Below are positions 51,774 to 61,164 of a stretch of 64,000 nt of DNA, piece after piece; the stretch's first letter is position 1, and the number at the start of each line of letters is the position of its first letter. The translations under genes were made by a program, and so were the position numbers. The DNA lies in the NCBI GenBank assembly GCA_026168455.1, contig CM047428.1, positions 40,377,513 to 40,441,512 of the forward strand, in the 5' to 3' direction. Under the pieces are notes generated by a model. The model ran no database searches and had not been told where the DNA came from. It worked only from the letters and a program-made list of their open reading frames with translations. Source of the DNA: Theocolax elegans. Taxonomy: Eukaryota > Arthropoda > Insecta > Hymenoptera > Cerocephalidae.

Positions 51774-52073
51774 TTTTCAATTGGAAATTATTTTATTGGA
51801 CTCACCACAATAAAATAATTATTACTCCCATCGAGTAAAAAAAATTTGCTGTCGGCTAAATTACAATAAATTGTAAATATGCACCGACTAGTGTACCAAC
51901 AAAATTAATTCACTTTATCAAAATCCAAAAGATTTTCTTTAAACGAAATTTATTTCGTCCTTAGAAGGACAAAATAATTAAATTTTGTTGGTTAAAGTTG
52001 TGGCAAATCACACACTTAACACTTGCACCAAATTAAAATTAATTATTTAACTTGCTCACAAATCTAAATAATT

Positions 52074-52290
52074 TTTTTTTTTTTTTATTATTATTTTAAC
52101 GTCGCTCTTTTTATGCTCCCAAACCGGTGCTAATCAGCGACGGAGGTCATACGATGTCTTGGTGAAGAAAGCACTTGTTGAAAATACATTCGCCAGTGGT
52201 GCTTGTATCAATCGGCCGGAGCCGGGAATCGAACCTGGGACCTCCAGATTACGAGCCCGACGCCCTACCAACCGAGCCATCGCAGGCCTC
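52074..52290 (-). mobile_element. Full-length SINE family A with target duplication
   Basis: Minus-strand copy with the complete tRNA-like head (B box GGTTCGATTCC), body and tail (CATAAAAAGAGCGACGTTAAA, then AATAATAATAAAA). AATCTAAATAATT occurs on both sides (52,061-52,073 and 52,291-52,303), a 13-bp target duplication as made by LINE machinery. It landed at the end of the first 33-nt hairpin. Confidence 0.9.
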
Positions 52291-53192
52291 AATCTAAATA
52301 ATTAATGTTTATAATAGCGTCTTGTGACTCACACACACCAAGACTCTATACAATTGCTTCTGCAAGTAAAAATAATTATTAACAACAAAAAAAAATCTTT
52401 AAATTATTTCAATATCGTCGGTAATTTACCAGTAATGGTAAATTTAACAATTTCCCAAAATATCTCTCTCGCCAGTTATAATCCAAAAGATTCCTCACTG
52501 GCGAAAAGAATTTATTTTGTTATGGAAATTGAAATAATTAAAGTTTTAATTTATCAATAAATACAGAAACAACAAATTATAAAGGAAGAAAAGAAAAGAA
52601 AAAAAAATTAAATTATTTATCTCGCTAACGAGCCTAAATAATTAATTTTAAAATAAATATAAAAATAAATACAGTGCCTTGTGATTCACACACACCAAGA
52701 CACTATTTATTATTTTGCTTATCCAAGCCCAAAACAAAAAAAAATTTTTTTTTATAATTTACACTACTCTACAAACACAAATTTAATTAAATTATTTCAA
52801 CAGTAGGGGTATTTACGAAATGTTGTAAATCCCGTATAGTTTGCAACAAAATAATTATTTCACTAATTAACGTCCCAAACGACAATTTTTCAGCGAAATA
52901 TATTTATTTTATCCTAAGAAGGACTAAATAAATAATTTATGTTGCTACCAAGTAGAAATAATTTATATTTCCTTTTTTAAATAAATTGAACGAAAAGGAA
53001 ATGAAAATTTAATTATCTAACTTGCTAACAAGTCTAAACAATTAAATTTATACACCGAATTATTATATTCAAACACACCAAAAAAAAAATTATAACCAAT
53101 TATTTAACTAACAAACAAGTCTAAATAATTGTTAAAAATGTGTGGAGATATAATTTAAACACATGAAAAGAAAAAAGAAAGTTTTTTACATA

Positions 53193-53580
53193 CCGTCACA
53201 TACCCAATTGTTGATCATGAACCAATTTCTGATCAGTGTATTAGTTCAATAAAATAATAAGATTTACATAAATCTAAACGTTGTTACGCACAATTTGAAG
53301 GTTAAACAATCAATAATTGTTTAGTAGACCTCAATAGAAAGTGGTATATGTACCGAAAATTTACTGATCAGAAATTGGTACTTCCCGCTTTTTTTTCTTA
53401 GATTGTTGCTTACTTTAAAAATAGCACCTATTTTATTTTTCTGAGATGGCTAAAAGGAAGTTTAATACTTATACTTTCTGTACCCGTCTAAATATATACA
53501 ATTATTAGCTTTTTTAACATAAAATTATTCTATGAACGTACAGATTTACCTTAATTGATCAACAATTGGGTATGTGACGG
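53193..53580. mobile_element. MITE of 388 bp with 25-bp inverted repeats and TA duplication
   Basis: CCGTCACATACCCAATTGTT at the left is inverted at the right (AACAATTGGGTATGTGACGG), both continuing to TGATCA. TA lies on each side (53,191-53,192; 53,581-53,582). TA duplication suggests the Tc1/mariner superfamily; no transposase is present. It interrupts the hairpin array between modules. Confidence 0.85.
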
Positions 53581-53800
53581 TATATTAAAATTTCACAGCA
53601 AATAGCGAATACAAAATATTAGGTTAGATGCCGATCATTAAAATACATGCAAAAAAAAATTTAATTATTTAACTCACTCTCGAGTCTAAATAATTATATA
53701 TTATAACTCTCGTATCTTTGCGGAAGAATCACACAAAGTTACTTACTGTTAATTATTTAACTTGCAAACAAGTCTAAATAATTAACAATAGTTGTAAAAT

Positions 53801-54649
53801 ATATTTTAACAAACAAAAAATGATACATATATTATATAAATAAATAGTAATAAATAATATAGAAATATTAAATTATATTACTATGTTATAACATATGCGT
53901 GGGTAAGGGAGGGGAGAAAGCAAGAAAAATTTCACTCTCGTACACGCAATAGCAATAATTAAATCGCCGCGTCCTGTGTATAAAGAAAACAATTATTTAA
54001 ATTTTCTTTAAAAGGGAGGAGAGGTGGGGCAGCTACCTCTCCCGAAAGATTCTATTTTAAACACTCTCACACCGACAAAAAAAATAGATTCTGCACGGGA
54101 ATGAATGTATTTTATTAAAAGAAAATAAAATAACTCGCCGCAGTGGTTTCTCTCGGCGAAAGCAACTGCAAAGACTTTATACACGCAATTTTAGAATCGT
54201 CTTTCTCGACCTCCATTTACTAAATATCACAAATTCAGTCTTTTCTGTGGCCAACTCGTTTGCACAGCTAACGTTGCTATTAGCTTCAGAGGTTAGGATC
54301 ACCGTACATTAGAGCCGATATTCCTTCCCGAATTTTTATCGAACACTATAAATCGACCCGAGTATTTTCTACCAGGGTAGAGGTATTGGTTTTTCATTTT
54401 TCGCTTTCTATCAAAAACTAGAATTGATTTTATGTTGTGGCTAAGCAACATATTTACAAATGTGTTACAGAATTTTATGTACCTCAAAGAAAAAATATAC
54501 ATTTGTTGATGTAAATGAAAAATAATTTTTAAGTTGAAAGGGGATAAACAATATTTTAAAATATTGTATTGATTTAATAAAAAATTTAATAAAATTTCAT
54601 AAGTTAATTAAATATTACTTATGTCGACTGTAGTATAACTAAATTAATT
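53801..54649. other. AT-rich DNA with GC-richer patches, no gene seen
   Basis: Contains GGGAGGAGAGGTGGGGCAGC near 54,015 and a moderately complex segment 54,120-54,400 without recognisable coding. The missing 5' LTR of Gypsy3 could lie here but shows no match to 46,291-46,730. Confidence 0.4.
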
Positions 54650-54850
54650 AATATTTTTATCGGTCTTACAGTCACTTATATGGGCAATCAGATTGCCCCT
54701 ACTTATAATCACCCCCGAAGAATCTATAAAAATAAAAAAAAAAATATAAAATATAAAAAATAAAAACACTAACTAAACATAAAAACAAATTATTAATAAA
54801 GCAATCTGACTGCCCCCCTGCACCAAAAATCTACTAACCCCAAATATGAT

Positions 54851-54890
54851 GTCCGACGTTTCGAGCTCGCTGCTGCTCCTCATCAGCGAC
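54851..54890 (-). ncRNA. Hammerhead-ribozyme-like motif (left Penelope arm)
   Basis: On the minus strand, in the sense direction of this copy: GTCG, then the core box CTGATGA, a stem II with GAGC/GCTC (one bulged G), the core box GAAA, then CGTC and GGAC. ACGT is self-complementary, so stem III would be minimal or formed between two molecules, as described for Penelope-like hammerheads. Stem I GTCG/GGAC has one mismatch. Core boxes are intact. Confidence 0.65.
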
Positions 54891-54968
54891 TGAAATGAAA
54901 ATCTATTCCACACGATATTTAAACCCTCAAAAAAGCCTCCCCACTCCAAGGACCCACCCTAAATAAAT

Positions 54969-55450
54969 TCACACCAATAAACTAAGCAGAGTTAAGATAG
55001 GATGATAAATCTTATTTAACTTACTTGACTCTAACATTAAATTAACATTCTTATCATTCTTAAATATATGAATATTCTCAAGACTTTCTCTTTTAAATTT
55101 ATTCATAATATTTTGTTCTAAAATTTCTACATTTTTAAAATCAAATGAATGAACAAAATCTAAACAATGCTCTTTCAAACCTGATGTGACAGATACACTC
55201 CTCAAACTATATTTATGTTCATAAATTCTCTTTTTCAAATATCTACTAGTTTGACCAATGTAACATTTATCACAATCAATACAATTTATTTTATAAACAA
55301 CTCCAGATTTATCATCCTTTCTATCTATATCCTTACAATTATTAAACAAAAAACTTAAATTATTAATATTTCTAAAGAAAACTTGAATATCTAGTTTTTT
55401 AAATTCTTTTCTTATTCTTTCAGATAAACCTCTAACATACGGTATAACAA
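54969..55450 (-). pseudogene. Penelope-like GIY-YIG endonuclease fragment (left copy)
   Basis: Minus-strand frame reading 'VIPYVRGLSERIRKEFKKL', 'FFRNINNLSFLFNNCKD', 'VVYKINCIDCDKCYIGQT', 'RYLKKRIYEHK' and 'LKEHCLDFVHSFDF'. The GIY-YIG-type signature VYKI/CYIGQTSR with the CxxC-like CIDCDKC is the endonuclease of Penelope-like elements. It is nearly identical to the right copy. It is 5'-truncated at the junction at 55,450 and lacks RT. Confidence 0.85.
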
Positions 55451-56424
55451 CCGTTGTCACCTGTAATAGCTAATTTAGTGATGGAAAAGTTAGAGGGTAT
55501 TGCTTTGTCGAAATTGAGTTTTGAACCAATGATTTTTAGTAGATTTGTTGATGACATCTTTACGATAGTACCTGAATGTTTTGTTGATGAAATGGTTGAT
55601 GTACAGTAGAGGTTGAGTTTGATAAAGAATTAAATTTTTTAGATATTAAAGTTATTAGAGATGATAAAAATAAAGTTAAATTAAATTGGTATAGAAAGCC
55701 TACTTGGTCGGGTAGATTTTTAAATTTCCATTCTCATCACCAGTTCAGTGACAAGATTGGTGCGTTGAAAGGTGTTATTGACCGTGCCGTTGGACTGTCA
55801 CCCGGTGATTTTAGAAAAGTAAATTTGGATTTAGTTAAAAAAACTTTTGTAAATGATAATTATCCGATAGATTTGATTAATAGAGTGATTGAAGAGAGAG
55901 TGAATCACATTTATAATAGTAAATTAAAAGTTAGAGTAGATATTAAAATTGATGCACTTGTTGTTATACCGTATGTTAGAGGTTTATCTGAAAGAATAAA
56001 AAAAGAATTTAAAAAACTAGATATTCAAGTTTTCTTTAGAAATATTAATAATTTAAGTTTTTTGTTTAATAATTGTAAGGATATAGATAGAAAGAATGAT
56101 AAATCTGGAGTTGTTTATAAAATAAATTGTATTGATTGTGATAAATGTTACATTGGTCAAACTAGTAGATATTTGAAAAAGAGAATTTATGAACATAAAT
56201 ATAGTTTGAGGAGTGTATCTGTCACATCAGGTTTGAAAGAGCATTGTTTAGATTTTGTTCATTCATTTGATTTTAAAAATGTAGAAATTTTAGAACAAAA
56301 TATTATGAATAAATTTAAAAGAGAAAGTCTTGAGAATATTCATATATTTAAGAATGATAAGAATGTTAATTTAATGTTAGAGTCAAGTAAATTAAATAAG
56401 ATTTATCATCCTATCTTAACTTAG
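55451..56424 (+). pseudogene. Penelope-like RT C-terminal part and GIY-YIG endonuclease (right copy)
   Basis: It begins within RT at 'PLSPVIANLVMEKLEG', then 'FSRFVDDIFTIVPE' with the catalytic FVDD intact. A frame break near 55,606 follows, then 'ELNFLDIKVIRDD', 'WYRKPTWSGRFLNFHSHH' and 'KGVIDRAVGLSPGDF', blocks conserved in Penelope RTs. From 55,765 the frame is open for 219 codons through the linker and the GIY-YIG domain (CIDCDKCYIGQTSRYLKKRIYEHK split over two blocks) to a stop at 56,424. The 5' two thirds of RT are missing. Confidence 0.85.
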
Positions 56425-56520
56425 CTTAGTTTATTGGTGTGAATTTATTTAGGGTGGGTCCTTGGAGTGGGGAGGCTTTTTTGAGGGTTTAAATATCGTG
56501 TGGAATAGATTTTCATTTCA

Positions 56521-56560
56521 GTCCCTGATAAGGAGCAGCAGCGAGCTCGAAACGTCGGAC
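56521..56560 (+). ncRNA. Hammerhead-ribozyme-like motif (right Penelope arm)
   Basis: GTCC, CTGATAA, GAGC...GCTC, GAAA, CGTC, GGAC on the plus strand, sense for this copy. Stem I GTCC/GGAC pairs perfectly, but the core box reads CTGATAA where CTGATGA is required, so a key G is lost and this copy should be inactive. It lies about 100 bp after the endonuclease stop, as in the left arm. Confidence 0.6.
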
Positions 56561-56789
56561 ATCATATTTGGGGTTAGTAGATTTTTGGTGCAGGGGGGCA
56601 GTCAGATTGCTTTATTAATAATTTGTTTTTATGTTTAGTTAGTGTTTTTATTTTTTATATTTTATATTTTTTATTTTTATTTTTATAGATTCTTCAGGGG
56701 TGATTATAAGTAGGGGCAATCTGATTGCCCATATAATTGACTGTAAGACCGACAAAAATATTAATTAATTTAACAAAATTTCATAAGCT

Positions 56790-57679
56790 TAACTAAAAGT
56801 CAGTTTACATTCAATTTCTTCATCGAGTTCTTTTTTTATTTTACTATTCCATGAATGTTGGTTTAGATTATTACTTATTATTTAGAATACCTTTTTCCAA
56901 TATTTAACATAAAAGCGAGTTCTGTCCGATTACTGGGTACTTTTGTAGGTTTACGTTATTATTTATTATTTTTTATCCAAAAGTAAACGAACAATTTGTT
57001 CGCTAACATATACATTTTTAATTTTAATAAATCCCAATCATGCTGAATGATAATTTGTAATAAAAATCAACAATAATCTTTAATGTAAATGAAATTCATC
57101 ATAAAAATATCCAAAACTCATTTATGCACTCAATTTATTATCCAAAAACTTACACGAGATAAAAGTGAAATCATAACTCTACTAAAGCGTAATTAATTAA
57201 TAATAACTAAGCAAACTCAAATAAATACTACAACTTTGTATGTGTATCATGCCTAAATATATTAAAACTACTTAATTACCACCAATGCATTAATAAAGTG
57301 AGGTACGAATATTTCACCAGGAGAGTGCTTGAGGTGCTGGTCAAGGATTCGATATGAACTTTGTGAAATTTACCAAAATATATCAAAGGATGCTTAAATT
57401 TGTCCATCTCGGCATATTGCCGAGGTCCGAATTTGTTAAATAAATAAATATTTTTTGTACGCTACCTATGCCAATTAAGAGCAATAAATTAGCAATAAAA
57501 TATGCACTTTGGATCGCGAAAAAATAACCATTAGAAGCAAAGTTGCAGCTGTGGCTGTGCCAGCTTAAGACTTAAGGTAGAACCGCCACGGTTTCTCGGA
57601 AACGGCTGGAGCAATAAAATTGGTTTTTGCGTAATAAATTAGCAATAAATTAGCAATAAATTAAGGTATAGGTTAAATT
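56790..57679. other. AT-rich DNA with a GCAATAAATTA repeat
   Basis: No gene until 57,680. AGCAATAAATTAGCAATAAA recurs at 57,480-57,505 and 57,630-57,662. GTGGCTGTGCCAGCTT occurs at 57,553 and again at 57,693 inside the Helitron ORF, so a local duplication overlaps the start of that gene. Confidence 0.5.
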
Positions 57680-60600
57680 ATGGCGTTTGAAAGTGGCTGT
57701 GCCAGCTTCATAGACGTAAGATTGTGGTGTGACCGTAATCTTGATCCAGTATCAAAATATGCAGATAAAATGAATTTACCACTAGAGTTACTTGGTCTTA
57801 ACATTGATAACAACTATTGGGAGAAACTAAAGTGTCAGTATGATGCAGAAGAATTTAATAATTCTTATATATGCAAATATTGTATTGGTAAATTTAAGAA
57901 ATATTCTTTACCAGCTACGTGTTTTTTAAATAATTTATATGTTTAAGAAACGCCTAAAGAGATAAAAATTTTAAACGACTTTCAAAAAATATTAATTCAA
58001 CACGATAAAGCTTTTCAAACAGTAATATAAGCAGGCATAGTTATGAAAGCAAATGTTCCGTATCATTGTAAACTAGATGAAGTAAAAGGTAGAACTTTTC
58101 ATTTACCTTTACCAGTAAAACAGACATTGAATAAACTTTGTCCGAATATAGATCCTCTGAATAGTAATCATGAAATATTTTTTTTAGTAAGAAGTAATCC
58201 CACAAAGGGTAAAATTATTTGGGAAGACTATGTCGACATTAAAAAAGTGTGGATTGCTATAAAATTTTTTAAGGAATGGAATCATCTTTTTGCGGAAATA
58301 AATATTCCAAATTCTCTTGAAGAACTTATAAAATCACTTCATACATTTGAATCGTTAGAAAAGATTGATGAAAACATTCATAATTCCTTTGATATAAACA
58401 AAAAAAAATAAAAATGATATCAGGAGCATCGTCATAACGATTATTGCATAAGAAAGACGGAAACTAAAACTGGTTTTAAAAGTGCCTATCGTTTTGGATT
58501 TGCTCGTCAAGTAACAGATCAGTTAGTATTTAAATCTGTATCTGTTTCAATAGCAAATCGTAAAAAATTGAAAATCTAGGGCAGATTTTACGATTTACCA
58601 CGCAGTCAACAAGAGTAAAACATAAATGAGTATATGCCTGCTTTATTAGTAATTTGGGAAGGCAACAACGCCTCACTATTCATTTGTGAGTCATCTTATA
58701 TGTTAACAAGTTATGTATGCAGTTATGGGACTAAAGGTAAAAAAAGCATGGTTGATTTTCAAGAAATAAAAATTACTGAATCGTTATGTAGCCGGCTATG
58801 GTCTTTCTCTATGAGAGCTTTAAATCACAGAGAAATAGGGGCTATCAAAGCTGCTGATGCTCTTTCGGGTCACCCTCTTCATGGTACTGATCGTAATACT
58901 GTAATTAGGTGGTTAGATATAAGAGAACTAAGCAATAGGAAACTTAAAAAACGTTCGGAAGTGGCTAAGCTTCTTGATGATTCTACAGATATTTACTACG
59001 CTTCACTAATAGATACTTATTATCCACTCCGACCTAAACAGTTAGAATCACTATGTTTGTATGATTTTGCTAAATGGTACGATGTTATAAAAAAACCGGT
59101 TCGAAAGGTAGAATATTATGAGATACCTCCGAATCTGTTTTGTAGAAAGAGAAAAAATCCTTATTTAATAAATATTATAAAAATATCCCAGATTCTAAAC
59201 CTGAAGAATAGTTTTATGCTTTGCTTTTATTATGTCAACCTTGAAGATATACTGATAAATTAAAAGGCAACGAAAACATTTACAAAAATGCATTCCTTAA
59301 AAAAGGAAATGAACTAATTGAAGCAATGAAATATCACGATAAATTTGATGATATTCACGAAACTAGAAATAAAATGAATGAAATGATTCAAGAAAAAAGT
59401 GATTTAAACAGCCAATGAAAGTCAAGTAATTTACATGCAGGATGTATCCCTATTGAAGTGGAAAATGCTGTGAAAGACTTCCAAGATATTGCTCAAAAGT
59501 TTTCAATGACGCCCACGGACCTTCAAGAATCTTTTACAAAACTAAATGAAGCTCAAGCAAGAGCTTTCGAAAAAATTACGTGTATACTGTCATCAGAAAA
59601 TAAAATTTTAAGAATTTTTGTAAGTGGTTCTGAAGGTACGGGAAAGAGCTATATTATTAAACTGCTGGTAGCGTGGAATAAGATAATTTGAAACAAAGAA
59701 ATGGCTGTCACTGCACCTACTGGTATAATATTGACGGTCTCACTATTAATAGGCTGTTACATTTACCAGTCGCACTAGGATATACAGCAACATACAAAGA
59801 ACTGTCCTCAGCAGCATTAAAGCCAATAAGATTAAGTTTAAGAGATGTTGATTTAATTATACTTGATGAAATATCTATGGTATTAAATATAATGCTAATG
59901 TATATTCATTTAAGGCTTGTAGAAACATTTGATACTTCTGATACCGATGATGAATGGTTTGAAAAAAAACATATTATTGTTACTAGAGACCTGTTGCAAC
60001 TCTCTCCGGTTCATGAAGAATTTGCCTTTAAATTGAATTTATTTTCGTACGACGAATTGAATATTAATATGAAACAATTGAAGGATAATCAATTTAACGA
60101 CATTTTATCTAGAATGAGACTGATTTTGCCACAAAATTGGATATTGCTGTATTACGAAAACAAAAAATTCCATTTACGAAGCATAATTCCAATGAAGTGG
60201 TTGAAGAGCTCTGCACTTATTTGAATAAATTACCGTTAAATACTATTTGTTTAATACCTACTTAAAAATGTGTAATAACGATTAAATTAAATTAAAAAAT
60301 TATGTTAAGAAATATTGATGTAACTATTGGTTTAGTTAATGGTATTATAGCAACAGTTATAGCAGTATCAAATATGCAGATGATGAGTGTACAAAAATAC
60401 ATATTAAATAAGAAAACGGTCAAGAATATACAGTTGATCGATTGGAATTTAAATTTGTTGTTATGGATAGAATTTGCATAATTCGCAATCAATATCCGAT
60501 ATGTAACAATTACGGAATAACTATTCATAAGAGTCAGGGTCTCCGCTTAGACAATGTAGCTGTAGATGCTGGTAACAATATATTTACTTCTGGTCAAACT

Positions 60601-61085
60601 TACGTTGCTTATTCGTGTACTACACAATAAAGGGTTTACATTTTATTAATTTCGATCCGTCGCGAATTATTGCTGATTTATCAGCTGTCCTTGAATATAA
60701 CAGATTAAGGCAATATTTTCGATCTGATTTAAAATAATTTGCAATTCCCGATGGAAAACCCGAATGTTTACTTAAAAATACTTTGGTCAAATATGTTCAA
60801 TGGAATATTACTACAAATTTAACTATTAATGACAAAAACTCTTACTTAAATTATTGAAAGGATAACCGTTGGAGTATTGTTGGAATACCTAATTCTGATT
60901 ATGTTTCCTGTTATGCCAATTCATGCATCCAAAGTTTATTTCATTCGATAACAGTAAGAAGGGCTTTGACGCAACTTAAAACTACTGATCACTTAAACGG
61001 CTTCTGATCAATACGTTTTTAAAAATAAGATAAACATTTCAGCTTTAAGAAGATATGTTAATCATACTATAAGTAAAATTTTTCC
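57680..61085 (+). pseudogene. Helitron polyprotein C: N-terminal domain, PIF1 helicase and USP-like Cys box
   Basis: Order of blocks: 57,680 Cys-containing 'CKYCIGKFKKYSLPATCFLNNLYV'; 'LNDFQKILIQHDKAFQTV'; 58,043 'GRTFHLPLPVKQTLNKLCP' and 'WEDYVDIKKVW'; 58,634 'SSYMLTSYVCSYGTKGKKS', 'REIGAIKAADALSGHPLHG' and 'DTYYPLRPKQLESL'. The helicase follows: 59,548 'LNEAQARAFEKI', Walker A 'VSGSEGTGKSYIIKLL' (59,628), then 'LTINRLLHLP', Walker B 'LIILDEISMV' (59,855) and 60,520 'TIHKSQGLRLDNVAVD'. After two stops, 60,868 reads 'GIPNSDYVSCYANSCIQSLFH', the Cys box of ubiquitin-specific proteases. Rep HUH motifs were not seen. At least eight frame breaks make it a pseudogene. The satellite cuts off the protease domain. 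Confidence 0.75.
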
Positions 61086-61164
61086 GGTGTAAGGCGTACG
61101 GCGTACGGAATTGGCGTTCGATTAGATTTATCGTTTACCACATTTGGTTTTACCTGTGAGTGGT

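Larger units (their letters stand above)
51800..53800 (-). repeat. Hairpin-module array upstream of Gypsy3 gag
   Basis: AT-rich sequence made of recurring modules. Six 33-nt hairpins (starts 52,041; 52,611; 53,011; 53,098; 53,663; 53,751) have the form AATTATTTA-ACTTGC-NNN-CAAGTC-TAAATAATT. Other recurring modules are (G)CTTGTGAYTCACACACACCAAGAC (52,320; 52,676), TCCTTAGAAGGAC/TCCTAAGAAGGAC (51,950; 52,905) and a TGGTAAATT/TGTAAATCCC segment. It lies where the 5' leader of Gypsy3 should be, but the 5' LTR was not found, so membership is inferred. A SINE and a MITE are inserted in it. Confidence 0.7.
54650..56762. mobile_element. Head-to-head pair of Penelope-like elements
   Basis: A minus-strand copy (55,450 down to 54,650) and a longer plus-strand copy (55,451-56,762) meet at their truncated 5' ends, so their last 800 bp form a palindrome. 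Both 3' ends carry GGGGGCAGTCAGATTGC, TAGGGGCAATCTGATTGCCC and ACTGTAAGACCGA. A 21-bp imperfect direct repeat AATTTAAYAAAATTTCATAAG lies outside (54,583-54,603 and 56,767-56,787) and could be a target duplication, though about 45 bp of extra sequence sits inside it on the left. Partial inverted copies are typical of Penelope insertions. Confidence 0.85.
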
